Shown one piece after another: positions 7,930-16,336 of a stretch of DNA of 64,000 nucleotides. The notes under the pieces are model-generated. The model had not been told where the DNA came from, searched no databases, and saw only the letters and a list, made by a program, of their open reading frames with translations. The DNA comes from Heterotrichella gracilis (Eukaryota; Sar; Xanthophyceae; Tribonematales; Xanthonemataceae), in assembly GCA_032358255.1 (NCBI GenBank), contig JAULBX010014981.1:1-64000 (forward strand), in the 5' to 3' direction. Every line of letters starts with the position of its first letter. Within the stretch, counting starts at the first letter, position 1. Both the position numbers and the translations under genes were made by a program.

Positions 7930-8557
7930 GGCATTGTGCAATTTTTATTCTAAGATTTACAATTTTTCAATTGACAATTGGTGTGATGTAAAACACATTA
8001 ATAGATTTCTGTATTAGAATTCCAATTGTAATCCCGATAACTATCGAATAGACGTCAAGTTAATTTTCACTAAATGCTCTGTATCCCTTTATTAGAAAGC
8101 ATTCTTCCCTACTTTTTTCTTGATAAAAAAGTAGCAAAAAATCAAGGCTTCATAAAATTTTGCGGAAAATCTGCGTCAATTCAAGCTGGCCCTTTGATCA
8201 TGGCTCGGCTCGTTATATCTCTCGTTTAGCCGAGCCAGCAAAGTGCCTACGCTCTTCTCGCAAATGCCGTTACCCTTCTCGAAAAGTCGTCAATCACCAA
8301 TAGGTGTTATGTTCCTGCAAACTTTTCTCGAACTCCTTTTGAATTGCCTTGATTTATCTCGCAAAATTTTATGAGGCCGGTCACTCAGAACCCTCTCGCC
8401 ATAAGGGCTATCGGAGTTTTTTTTGCAATTTTAGCTTGACACGAATTCGATAACTATCGGGAGACTTTCATTAATCACGAAGCTATCGGGAAACTCGAAA
8501 TCAAATTACTCTGTGCTCTCCTTTACCTCTGTCTCTCTGTGTTGAAAGTGTTAGAAA
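7930..8557. other. Non-coding gap with structured repeats
   Basis: About 630 bp without a credible gene. It holds the composite repeat at 8109-8378, degenerate copies of the CCCGATAGCTATCGGG palindrome at 8032-8047 and 8446-8462, a half copy at 8480-8491, and near 8500-8550 the phrase 'ctctgtctctctgtgttgaaa' seen in other repeat-rich gaps. Confidence 0.7.
8109..8378. repeat. Composite inverted-repeat element
   Basis: A roughly 270-bp structured stretch. The left edge is a perfect hairpin CTACTTTTTT-CTTGAT-AAAAAAGTAG (8109-8134). GGCTTCATAAAATTTTGCG at 8146-8164 is the inverse of 8360-8378 with one mismatch in 19. In between, TGGCTCGGCT (8201-8210) pairs perfectly with AGCCGAGCCA (8228-8237). 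The left phrase 'aaaaagtagcaaaaaatcaaggc' is of a kind I have seen repeated in Bacteroidota genomes. There is no transposase inside, so if mobile it would be a non-autonomous element. Confidence 0.65.
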
Positions 8558-9883
8558 TCAACTTTCCTTAAACACAATCCCTTGCCCTTCCAATTCAGTC
8601 AGCATGGGCTCATAAATTTCTTTTTTTATTGGAATTTGCACGCCACTTAAACTAAATTTCTTTGTTAGAAAATTCTTCACCGTTATCGCCAATGGCAATC
8701 CAACAGTTAAAGCCATGGCTGTGTGTTGTTGATCTTTTCCAAGCACTATGAGTGAGGATTCTTTTTTAAGTAAGCTTTTATCATTAGGCAAGGTGTATTC
8801 AAACTGATGCTGCATCACGATCATATCTTTATCACCTTCTTTTAATTTCCATTTTTCTTCCAGAAGCGCCTGTAACACCTGTGCCGGAGAACCTTCCTTT
8901 AAAGTGATCGGTTTATTTGAAAACAATTCCAGGTACTCCAGTTTATTCAAAACAGATTCGTCCCACTGATCGGCCATAAACTCTTTTAGTCTGTATTTAA
9001 GATCCTGTGTGGATGGTGGTAAAAATGATTCCAACAAACGAGTGTAGTTCATTTGATCGGTATGCGTCATAAGCGAGGTATCATCTGTTAATCCTAATTT
9101 TATGAATACATTCCATGCTTTGCAATAGCCGTGCTGACGGAAGGTGCCGCGTAACATGGTCTTTATTCCTTGCAGACCATAAATATCGATATAAGCTAAA
9201 CTGTCGCGATTAGCATAGGCATCAAATTTTCCATATCCTGAAATGTCTACCACATCGGTTTGAGTGTATAAACGGTTGTAAGGAATGAATTTTACTTGTC
9301 CGTTTTCCAAATACTGCGCGGTGCCTTGTCCGGCCAGCACTACATTTCTTGGATTCCAACTGAATTTATATCCCCATGGATTGTCATTGCTCTCGGGTGC
9401 AACCAGTCCGCCTGTAAATGATTTAAAGGAACTTATTTGTCCTCCCTCATCTTTGATCTCATTAATCAGTTTCATGGCAGAAGCATGATCAATACCGGGA
9501 TCCAGGCCACATTCGTTTAATAACAAGAGTCCTTTTTTATTTGCTTCCTCATCGAGTGCTTTCATGTCTTTGCTCACATAACTTGCAGTTGCCATGTGTT
9601 TACCAAACTCCACACAATCGCGCGCTACATCGCCATGCATAAAAGCAGGCAACATCGAAATAATAAAATCATGTGACTGAATCACTTCTCTTCTTTGTGC
9701 CTCATTGCGAATATCAAAAGAGATGGCTTTCGCCAGACTTGAATTGCCGATCTTTTCTTGTGCCAAGGAAATATCTACATCCGACACAGTGATTTGCCAA
9801 TCAAATTCAGCAGCATGTTTCAATAAGTATTCAATTAGCGAAGTGGCTGATCTTCCGGCACCAATAATGAGAATTTTTGTCAT
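8558..9883 (-). CDS. Saccharopine dehydrogenase-like oxidoreductase
   Basis: 441 residues. The N-terminus KILIIGAGRSATSLIEYLL is a Rossmann nucleotide-binding motif (GxGxxG-like), followed by the NAD(P)-binding core, then LLNECGLDPGIDHASAMKLI, a hallmark of the saccharopine reductase/LYS9 group, and the C-terminal domain with WNPRNVVLAGQGTA. Members act in lysine or polyamine metabolism on amino-acid conjugates; the true substrate cannot be fixed here. The start is ATG 9883. A TAATTTTG box ends 4 nt upstream, suggesting a leaderless transcript. Confidence 0.88.
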   Translation of the reverse strand: MTKILIIGAGRSATSLIEYLLKHAAEFDWQITVSDVDISLAQEKIGNSSLAKAISFDIRNEAQRREVIQSHDFIISMLPAFMHGDVARDCVEFGKHMATASYVSKDMKALDEEANKKGLLLLNECGLDPGIDHASAMKLINEIKDEGGQISSFKSFTGGLVAPESNDNPWGYKFSWNPRNVVLAGQGTAQYLENGQVKFIPYNRLYTQTDVVDISGYGKFDAYANRDSLAYIDIYGLQGIKTMLRGTFRQHGYCKAWNVFIKLGLTDDTSLMTHTDQMNYTRLLESFLPPSTQDLKYRLKEFMADQWDESVLNKLEYLELFSNKPITLKEGSPAQVLQALLEEKWKLKEGDKDMIVMQHQFEYTLPNDKSLLKKESSLIVLGKDQQHTAMALTVGLPLAITVKNFLTKKFSLSGVQIPIKKEIYEPMLTELEGQGIVFKES

Positions 9884-9887
9884 GGAA

Positions 9888-9895
9888 CAAAATTA
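9888..9895 (-). promoter_or_regulatory. -7 box TAATTTTG before the saccharopine dehydrogenase-like gene
   Basis: Matches TAnnTTTG and ends 4 nt before ATG 9883, so transcription would begin close to the start codon. Confidence 0.5.
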
Positions 9896-9950
9896 ATGTT
9901 TTAAATGAGATCAGCTACCGGGTCCGGCCTTGATGATCTGTTTTCTGAGA

Positions 9951-9989
9951 TGCAAAAAAAGCCTGCATTCTAATCAAAATGCAGGCTTT
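9951..9989 (-). terminator. Rho-independent terminator of the transglycosylase gene
   Basis: On the minus strand AAAGCCTGCATT and AATGCAGGCTTT form a 12-bp stem (9958-9969 with 9978-9989) followed by a run of seven T. It lies just past the stop at 10008. Confidence 0.9.
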
Positions 9990-10007
9990 CAAATGACAAT
10001 TAAAAAA

Positions 10008-11489
10008 TTATTCTTTGGTTTTGATCTTTAATACCTGACCGTATTTTAAATTCTTGGTTTTTAAGGTATTTAACTCCATCACTTCCGTGTGATCGACTTT
10101 GTATTTTTTAGAGATCCCGAATAAACTTTCACCTTTTTTTACTTTGTGGTAAATGTACTGCGTCTTCACGCGTGTGTTATCTGCCACCAAATTATTTTCT
10201 TCATTGTTAACGATAGCAAGATTCTTTTCTGTTTCTTCCGGTTTTTTTGGAGTGGCAACTGGAACTTTTACATAAACCACCAATTTTTTACCCGGCCTTA
10301 AACCTTTTTTACCAACGTAATTCCATGTCTTCAGCTCAGCCACAGTAACACCGTATTTTCGGGCAATGCTGCTTAATTTTTCACCGGAGCGCACGGTATG
10401 TGTTTTTTTCACCTCAGCCAATGTTTCAATCACATCGCCTTCTTTGCGTTGAGCCTGAATAGCAGCATAAATGGCTTGTTCATTATTTAAGAACTGGGCG
10501 ATCTTATTTTTTGGTAAACAAACTGCGTTTCCACCGGCAGGAATAATATTCTTACGGTACTGAGGATTAAAATAAAGGATCTCTTCGGTGCTGATTTCTA
10601 AAGCCTGTGAGATCTGATCAAAACTCATCTGTTCTTTTACCACCACTGTATCTACTTCAAAATAGGTTTTGCGTGGCAATGCCGGATATAAATTGTGTTC
10701 TGCGCCATAGGTCATGACATAATTAGCTGCAATAAAGGCCGGAACATAACCTTGTGTTTCTAATGGTAAAAAAGGTCTGATCTCCCAATACGTTCGTTTA
10801 CCACCGCTTCTTCTGATGGCTTTGCTAATGCTACCGGGACCAGCATTGTAGGCAGCCAGAACCATTTGCCAATCGCCAAACATGGAGTACAAGGATTTTA
10901 AATATTCTGCGGCCGCTACAGTGGCTTTGTATGGATCACAACGTTGATCGATGTAGGAAGTCACATTGAGTCCGTACATTTTACCGGTAGGATACATAAA
11001 CTGCCATAAACCGGTAGCGCCGGCATGAGATTTAGCGTAAGGAATTAAGGCACTTTCAATCACTGCGAGGTGTTTAAGTTCAAGAGGAATATTATATCTG
11101 TCTAATACCTCCTCAAACATTGGGTAATATAATTGAGAAACACCCATCATTCTGCTCACGCTTTCACGTTTGCGCATGGTGTACATCTCAATGAATCCTT
11201 TTACATGAGGATTGTAAACCAAATCAAAAGGAGAAACCGCATCTAATTTTGCCAAGCGGGCCTGATAGGTATAATCATCGTATTTGGGAATACTGTCTTC
11301 TGAAAATTTGTATTTGTTGTTTTTAGGGAAAACCGGACGATTAAACGCGGTTTGAAACATCTTTTGACTGGACAAACTATCAAGCATGTCAGCGAATGGC
11401 GTTTCAATAGCGGTCGTTTGTGATCTTCCACTCATACTTAACAGTAAAACGGGAATAATCAGTGTGTTTTTTATAAAACGCATCTTCAT
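10008..11489 (-). CDS. mltD: Membrane-bound lytic transglycosylase with two LysM domains
   Basis: 493 residues. A signal peptide (to about 24) is followed by an SLT lysozyme-like domain at about 130-270: LAVIESALIPYAKSHAGATGLWQFM holds the presumed catalytic glutamate, then AYNAGPGS. Two LysM repeats follow at about 365-410 (HTVRSGEKLSSIARKYGV) and 445-492 (HKVKKGESLFGISKKYKV), which bind peptidoglycan. It should cleave glycan strands in the periplasm, forming 1,6-anhydroMurNAc ends. The layout matches MltD. It is a single-gene unit with its own terminator. Confidence 0.94.
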   Translation of the reverse strand: MKMRFIKNTLIIPVLLLSMSGRSQTTAIETPFADMLDSLSSQKMFQTAFNRPVFPKNNKYKFSEDSIPKYDDYTYQARLAKLDAVSPFDLVYNPHVKGFIEMYTMRKRESVSRMMGVSQLYYPMFEEVLDRYNIPLELKHLAVIESALIPYAKSHAGATGLWQFMYPTGKMYGLNVTSYIDQRCDPYKATVAAAEYLKSLYSMFGDWQMVLAAYNAGPGSISKAIRRSGGKRTYWEIRPFLPLETQGYVPAFIAANYVMTYGAEHNLYPALPRKTYFEVDTVVVKEQMSFDQISQALEISTEEILYFNPQYRKNIIPAGGNAVCLPKNKIAQFLNNEQAIYAAIQAQRKEGDVIETLAEVKKTHTVRSGEKLSSIARKYGVTVAELKTWNYVGKKGLRPGKKLVVYVKVPVATPKKPEETEKNLAIVNNEENNLVADNTRVKTQYIYHKVKKGESLFGISKKYKVDHTEVMELNTLKTKNLKYGQVLKIKTKE

Positions 11490-11643
11490 GTTTGTTTATA
11501 ACCGGGTTTGAATTAATTAAACGTAAATACCATTATTACGTTACAAGATAAAAAAATAAAATTCCATATCCTGAGATTTTAGCCGATTTTAACAAGTTTA
11601 GGGCTTTATTTTAGATCAAAATGTAAGGTAAGCTGATAATTTT

Positions 11644-11651
11644 TAACTTTG
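11644..11651 (+). promoter_or_regulatory. -7 box TAACTTTG before the gene at 11656
   Basis: Matches TAnnTTTG; only 4 nt separate it from the GTG start at 11656, so the mRNA is probably leaderless. Confidence 0.55.
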
Positions 11652-11655
11652 CATT

Positions 11656-12093
11656 GTGAGAAACGTAGAAAAGGAGCAATTACCCCTGCTCAGTATTGAA
11701 AGAAGTTCGTTGTTTTTGTTTATTTCAGTGGCCTTCAGTGCCCTACTCGTACTTTTTGCCTACACACTTTTTGAAGCCATGAATCCCTGGGGATTTTTAG
11801 TGATGGTGCCTGCCGTACTTGTCACCTTTCAAACAGCCTGGTGGTTGCTCAATCCATTTGCCGAAGTGTATGACAACCGGGTGGAGATCAAACAATCCTT
11901 ACTTCATGATAAGATCCGTTATTTTGTAGACATTCAAAAAACAGAAATAAAAGACAAGAACAGTTTATTGATCACCTATAATGATGATGAATTAGAGCTC
12001 CTTAATTTATTTGGCATTAAATCAAGTGAAATGACAAACATTCAGTCTGTTATTAACAAATCGGTGACTGAAAGTCTAAAAACACGTAGTTAA
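11656..12093 (+). CDS. Two-helix membrane protein of unknown function
   Basis: 145 residues from GTG 11656. Two adjacent membrane segments (SLFLFISVAFSALLVLFAYTLF and WGFLVMVPAVLVTFQTAWWLL, about 20-65) are followed by a cytoplasmic tail rich in strands (NRVEIKQSLLHDKIRYFVDIQKTEIKDKNSLLITYNDDELELL) that looks like a PH-type fold common behind paired helices. I do not recognise a family. It precedes the ExbB operon by 130 bp but seems to have its own promoter. Confidence 0.7.
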   Translation: MRNVEKEQLPLLSIERSSLFLFISVAFSALLVLFAYTLFEAMNPWGFLVMVPAVLVTFQTAWWLLNPFAEVYDNRVEIKQSLLHDKIRYFVDIQKTEIKDKNSLLITYNDDELELLNLFGIKSSEMTNIQSVINKSVTESLKTRS

Positions 12094-12223
12094 TCTTACA
12101 CTCGTGTAACTAATTTTCCTTTTTGTATTCTTCTTAATAAACAAAGCGCTGTTTAAAATCAACAGGAGGCTTCGTTTTATATGGACTAATTAGACCTAAT
12201 TTCGTCATTAAATCAATTTAAAA

Positions 12224-12955
12224 ATGCACAATTTCATTCTTCAGGCCGGAGCTAATCTGGCCAACGCGGTAAACACGGCCGACTCTTTAGCTGTAACGGG
12301 AATTCAAACCGCTGCAGGCCCTGAAATAACCGAAACAAAAATTTCCTTGTTTGAAATGATCACAAAAGGTGGACCCATTATGGTTCCGCTGGGTATTTTA
12401 CTGCTGGTAGCGATCTATATATTAGTGGAGCGTTTATTGGTGATATCAAAAGCTTCTAAGAGAAATGAAAATTTTATTTTGAGTTTAAAGGAAATGATCC
12501 ATAGTGGCAACATTGCCAATGCCATTGCCATGTGCAAAAACATGAACACTGCAGAAAGCGCGATGATTGAACAAGGCGTAAAACGCATCGGACAACCGGT
12601 ACTTGAAATAAGAACTGCTTTAGATAAAAGCGGGGCGAATGAAATTTCTAAACTGGAAAAAAACATGAATGTGTTGAACATTATTGGTCGCATTGCACCC
12701 ATGTTTGGATTTATTGGAACCATTTTAGGGGTGATCACTATTTTTTATAAGATCAATCAAAGTAAAACGGTTGAAATTGCCAGCATCTCTGAAGGATTGT
12801 ATCAAAAGATGGTATCCTCTGCAGGCGGCTTGGTTGTGGGTGTTTTGGCCTTTATCTGTTATAACTGGTTAAACTCACGCATCGATAAAATTGCTCACCG
12901 CATGGAAGAAACACAGATCAAGTTTTTAGACATGTTGAATGAACCTTCAAAATAA
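12224..12955 (+). CDS. MotA/TolQ/ExbB proton channel protein
   Basis: 243 residues. An N-terminal periplasmic stretch leads into a first membrane segment (GGPIMVPLGILLLVAIYILVERLLVI), a cytoplasmic loop with LEIRTALDKSGANEISKLEKNMNVLNIIGRIAPMFGFIGTILGVI (second segment, typical TolQ signature), and a third segment near 200. ExbB forms the pentameric proton channel that, with ExbD, energises TonB or Tol systems. The following ExbD and TonB-like genes make a TonB-type role most likely. Confidence 0.94.
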   Translation: MHNFILQAGANLANAVNTADSLAVTGIQTAAGPEITETKISLFEMITKGGPIMVPLGILLLVAIYILVERLLVISKASKRNENFILSLKEMIHSGNIANAIAMCKNMNTAESAMIEQGVKRIGQPVLEIRTALDKSGANEISKLEKNMNVLNIIGRIAPMFGFIGTILGVITIFYKINQSKTVEIASISEGLYQKMVSSAGGLVVGVLAFICYNWLNSRIDKIAHRMEETQIKFLDMLNEPSK

Positions 12956-13020
12956 TTAAGAATTAAAAATGAAGAATTGAAAATTCATCATTTTACATTT
13001 TTAATTTTCAATTTTTAATT
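12956..13020. repeat. AT-rich nested inverted repeat between ExbB and ExbD
   Basis: AATTAAAAAT at 12961-12970 pairs with ATTTTTAATT at 13011-13020, and AATTGAAAATT at 12975-12985 pairs with AATTTTCAATT at 13003-13013. Alternative pairing of the first arm with 12996-13006 is also possible. It leaves room for an AAGGAAAAAA ribosome binding stretch before ATG 13031 and may tune the ExbB/ExbD ratio or mRNA decay. Confidence 0.65.
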
Positions 13021-13030
13021 AAGGAAAAAA

Positions 13031-13435
13031 ATGGCTTTACGCAAAAAACACAGAGAATCAGAAGTAAGCACAGACTCTTTGAACGATATCATGTTCTTTT
13101 TGATGCTCTTCTTTTTGATATTGTCAACCATGGTAAGTCCTAATGCCATCAAAGTGGCCTTACCGAATTCAGATGTTAAAACAACGGTAGAGAATAATAA
13201 AAAACCGATTCACGTTGCAGTGACCAAGGACAAAAAATACTATGTAAACAGCACCGAAGTTTCAAAAGAAACCTTAGAATCAGAGATCTCCAAACTATCG
13301 AGTGCACTGTTGGAGCCGGTGGTCATCATGCATTTGGATAAGGAGTTATCTATTCAGGATGAAATAGACATTATGACCATTGCCTATCGCTTAAAATGTA
13401 AAACAGTACTGGCCACAGCCGCAACTAATAAATAG
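13031..13435 (+). CDS. ExbD/TolR biopolymer transport protein
   Basis: 134 residues with the ExbD layout: short basic cytoplasmic start, one membrane segment (SLNDIMFFLMLFFLILSTMVSP) holding the usual Asp at its beginning, and a periplasmic domain (KPIHVAVTKDKKYYVNSTEVSKETLESEISKL). ExbD sits within the ExbB pentamer and couples proton flow to work on TonB. Four nucleotides separate it from the TonB-like gene. Confidence 0.94.
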   Translation: MALRKKHRESEVSTDSLNDIMFFLMLFFLILSTMVSPNAIKVALPNSDVKTTVENNKKPIHVAVTKDKKYYVNSTEVSKETLESEISKLSSALLEPVVIMHLDKELSIQDEIDIMTIAYRLKCKTVLATAATNK

Positions 13436-13439
13436 AACT

Positions 13440-14306
13440 ATGGAACTTACACGCTCAGAAGAAACCAGAAACAGAGCCATATCGGCAACAGTAACACTGA
13501 TGTTGTTTGCGCTATTCATTTTATTTCTCATTTTATTTAAACTCATTACTCCTAACCCGCCATTCCCTGAATCTGGCGGTGGTGGTGGACAGGAACTGGC
13601 ATTAGGAATGATGGAAGTTGGAAATGATGATGTGGATTATAGTTCCATGGGAAAAGTGACCACAGTGGAAGCTGAAAGTCCTTCTGAAGAAAAAATTGTG
13701 ACAGCCGAAGACGGAGAAGATGTGGGGATCAATGAAACTAAAACAGAAGTGAAGGAAGACAAAATGGTGATAAAACCGGTGAAGCCCACTCCTGTTGTGA
13801 AAGAACCGGTGAAAGAAAAAACAGAAGCTGAAAAGGCAAGAGAATTATTCTTAAAAAATAAAGGTAAAACAGGCGGCGGTATTGGTAATTCGAACACGGC
13901 AGGACAAAGTGGTTCTCCAGATGGTGATCCTTTTAAAAACGGTACCGGTGGAACAGGCAATGGCATCGGTGGCGGTGATGGTGATGGAACAGGCCCCGGC
14001 AGTGGTCCGGGAAGCGGTCCGGGTTTTGGAGGAGGTAAATACGGCATCGATCTTAAAGGACGTGCTGTTGTAAAACCACCTAAATTACCCAGTGATACCA
14101 AAGAGGAAGGTAAAGTGGTAGTAGAAATTACGGTGGATTCGGAAGGAAATGTAATTGACGCAAATCCAAATGGACGTGGTACAACAACCAGCAGTGCCTT
14201 GTTAAAAGCAAAGGCTAAACAAGCAGCCTTGGCAACAAAATTTAATGTAGACGGAAAATTTGAGGAACAAAAAGGGACAATAACCATTATCTTTTCATTT
14301 AACTAA
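13440..14306 (+). CDS. TonB-family energy transducer
   Basis: 288 residues. One N-terminal membrane segment (about 15-40) is followed by an acidic then Pro/Lys-rich linker (VIKPVKPTPVVKEPVKEKTE), a glycine-rich stretch near 140-200, and a C-terminal TonB fold (GKVVVEITVDSEGNVIDANPNGRGTT ... ATKFNVDGKFEEQKGTITIIFSFN). The glycine-rich, flexible linker should span the periplasm. In the ExbB-ExbD-TonB order it completes an energy-transducing complex for TonB-dependent receptors encoded elsewhere. Confidence 0.9.
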   Translation: MELTRSEETRNRAISATVTLMLFALFILFLILFKLITPNPPFPESGGGGGQELALGMMEVGNDDVDYSSMGKVTTVEAESPSEEKIVTAEDGEDVGINETKTEVKEDKMVIKPVKPTPVVKEPVKEKTEAEKARELFLKNKGKTGGGIGNSNTAGQSGSPDGDPFKNGTGGTGNGIGGGDGDGTGPGSGPGSGPGFGGGKYGIDLKGRAVVKPPKLPSDTKEEGKVVVEITVDSEGNVIDANPNGRGTTTSSALLKAKAKQAALATKFNVDGKFEEQKGTITIIFSFN

Positions 14307-14308
14307 GA

Positions 14309-15613
14309 ATGACGTATCAACAAACGCTAGATTATTTATTCGCGCGTTTACCCATGTACCAGCGAATTGGAGCGGCAGCTTATAAAGCTGATCTTTCTAA
14401 TACTATTAAAATTGCTGAGGTCTTAGGCAAACCCCATCTTAAATTAAAAACCATTCATATTGCCGGCACTAATGGCAAAGGCTCAAGTAGTCACATGCTG
14501 GCAGCCATTTTACAAGAATGTGGTTATAAAACCGGATTATATACTTCTCCCCATTTAATTGATTTCAGAGAACGGATCAAGATAAACGGGAAGATGATCC
14601 CGAAAAATCATGTCATCGATTTTGTAGTAAAACACAAAGAGTCTTTTAATGACATAGAACCGAGCTTTTTTGAATGGACCTTTGGATTGGCATTAGATTA
14701 TTTTGTGCAGGAAGAAGTGGATGTGGCAATCATTGAAGTTGGATTAGGAGGTCGATTAGATTCTACCAACATCATCACACCGCATGCTTCGCTCATTACT
14801 AATATCAGTAAAGATCATATGAATTTACTGGGAGATACCTTAGAGAAAATAAGTTTTGAGAAGGCCGGTATCATTAAGCCGCGCATACCCGTTGTGATTA
14901 GCCAATACCAACCTGAATCTGCCCCGGTTTTTAATGCCATGGCCAAAGAACAAAAATCACCCATTGAATATGCTGACAAAAATTATAAGATCATTAGTCA
15001 CAAAATGGTGAATGGTTTTATGAATGTGGATATTTTGAATAAGAAGAACGACCTGGTAACAAATTTTGATTTAGATCTCACCGGATTATATCAGTTAAAA
15101 AATTTATTAGGAGTTTTAAATGTGCTGGAGTTTGTAGAAAAAGCCGGATTTCTCATTGAACCTGAGAATATGAAGAAAGCCTTAAAAAATGTGTCGAAAC
15201 TTACCGGTTTACATGGACGCTGGCAGAAACTTTCTGATAAACCATTGGTTGTAGCTGATACTGGACATAATGAGGACGGCATCAAACAAGTTCTGGAGAG
15301 TATAAAAGATGTGACTTACACTCATCTGCATGTTATTTTTGGAGCGGTGAATGATAAAGAGATATCCCCTATTTTAGAACTCTTACCAAAAGATGCGCAA
15401 TACTATTTTGTGAAAGCGAATATTCCAAGAGCTTTAGATGAAAATGATTTGTTGAAAGAAGCACATAAACATAAATTAAAAGGTCAAGCTTACCCTAGTG
15501 TTGAAGCCGGAATTAAAGCCGCAAAAAAAGCCGCAAAAAAAACAGATCTGATCTTTATAGGAGGAAGCACCTTTGTGGTGGGAGATGCGCTGGCGTTTTT
15601 GGAGAAAGATTAG
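14309..15613 (+). CDS. folC: Folylpolyglutamate synthase / dihydrofolate synthase
   Basis: 434 residues, a Mur-ligase-like enzyme. The ATP-binding loop is HIAGTNGKGSSSHMLAAIL near 50-68, followed by YTSPHLIDFRERIKINGKMI, EVGLGGRLDSTNII and ITNISKDHMNLLGDTLEKISFEKAGIIK, all FolC signatures; the C-terminal domain has VADTGHNEDGIKQVLE. It adds glutamate to dihydropteroate and folates in the cytoplasm. It starts 2 nt after the TonB-like gene, so it is read from the same operon, a pairing also common in other Bacteroidota. Confidence 0.95.
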   Translation: MTYQQTLDYLFARLPMYQRIGAAAYKADLSNTIKIAEVLGKPHLKLKTIHIAGTNGKGSSSHMLAAILQECGYKTGLYTSPHLIDFRERIKINGKMIPKNHVIDFVVKHKESFNDIEPSFFEWTFGLALDYFVQEEVDVAIIEVGLGGRLDSTNIITPHASLITNISKDHMNLLGDTLEKISFEKAGIIKPRIPVVISQYQPESAPVFNAMAKEQKSPIEYADKNYKIISHKMVNGFMNVDILNKKNDLVTNFDLDLTGLYQLKNLLGVLNVLEFVEKAGFLIEPENMKKALKNVSKLTGLHGRWQKLSDKPLVVADTGHNEDGIKQVLESIKDVTYTHLHVIFGAVNDKEISPILELLPKDAQYYFVKANIPRALDENDLLKEAHKHKLKGQAYPSVEAGIKAAKKAAKKTDLIFIGGSTFVVGDALAFLEKD

Positions 15614-16336
15614 TTAAATCCTATTAGTGCCATTTTTTGACACAGAGACGCTGGGGCACTGAGACACAAGAGGGCACTGAGCTTAGTTAAAATATAATTT
15701 CGCGCAAAGACGCCAGGGGCGCAAAGTGTTTTTATTTCGATCAGTTTTATTTTCAACACTGAGTCACTGAGACGCAAGAGGACACTGAGCTTAGTCGTAG
15801 AAAAATTTCGCGCAAAGTTCGCTAAGAACGCAAAGTGTTTTATTTCGATCAGTATATTTTCAACACAGAGACACTGAGACACAAGAGGGCACTGAGCCTC
15901 TCAGTTAATATGGCGCGCAAAGACGCCAGGAGCGCAAAGAATTTTATTTCGGTTCACTTTAGGTTTCGACACAGGGACGCTGGGGCACAGAGGCACTGAG
16001 CTTAGTCGAAGAAAAATTTCACGCAAAGACGCCAGGAGCGCAAAGTGTTTTATTTCGGTTCACCTTAGGTTTCGACACAGAGACGCTGGGGCACAGAGGC
16101 ACTGAGTTAATTCGAATTGGACGCTGTAATAAAGGGAACGCTCCATAGGAGTCCTTCGGACGGATGACGCTGAAAGAGATGATTTACACTGATTTTTGTA
16201 TTTTAATTATGATTTCAATTTTTCGCTTGGCGAAAAATCAATCCGTGCAATTATTTTTAAAATTTAGATCAGCGTAATCTGTGTAATCAGCGTAAAAAAA
16301 TTCTCTCTGTGTCTCGGCGCCTCTGAGACTCCGTGT
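15614..16336. other. Repeat-rich non-coding gap
   Basis: No real gene. The first two thirds are the tandem array described separately. The rest (16141-16336) carries a piece resembling the first 30 bp of the window, a hairpin ATTTTTCGC-TTG-GCGAAAAAT at 16218-16238 and 'ctctctgtgtctcggcgcctctgagactccgtgtc' phrases. Confidence 0.75.
15636..16110. repeat. Tandem repeat array, unit about 106-116 bp
   Basis: Units begin with ACACAGAGACGCTGGGGCAC or a variant at about 15640, 15756, 15863, 15969 and 16075 (steps 116, 107, 106, 106). Each full unit then has 'ggcactgagcttagt', 'ttcgcgcaaagacgccaggagcgcaaagtg' and 'ttttatttcg'. The last two copies are nearly identical, earlier ones more diverged. The last copy is cut short. 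Related phrases appear near 590-640 and 8520-8550. Confidence 0.85.

Noticed and set aside
12096-12109. Perfect dyad TTACACTCGTGTAA after the gene ending at 12093
   Set aside because: Arms are only 6 bp with no T-run; single occurrence, so neither terminator nor operator can be supported.
13637-14287. 216-codon antisense frame under the TonB-like gene
   Set aside because: A shadow of the glycine-rich codons; low-complexity Pro/Ser sequence with no start context.
15610-15882. 90-codon minus-strand frame
   Set aside because: It is the translation of the tandem 106-116 bp repeat; its peptide repeats simply mirror the DNA repeats.
15636-16110. CRISPR array
   Set aside because: Units are about 106-116 bp without short direct repeats separated by unique spacers, and no cas gene is near.
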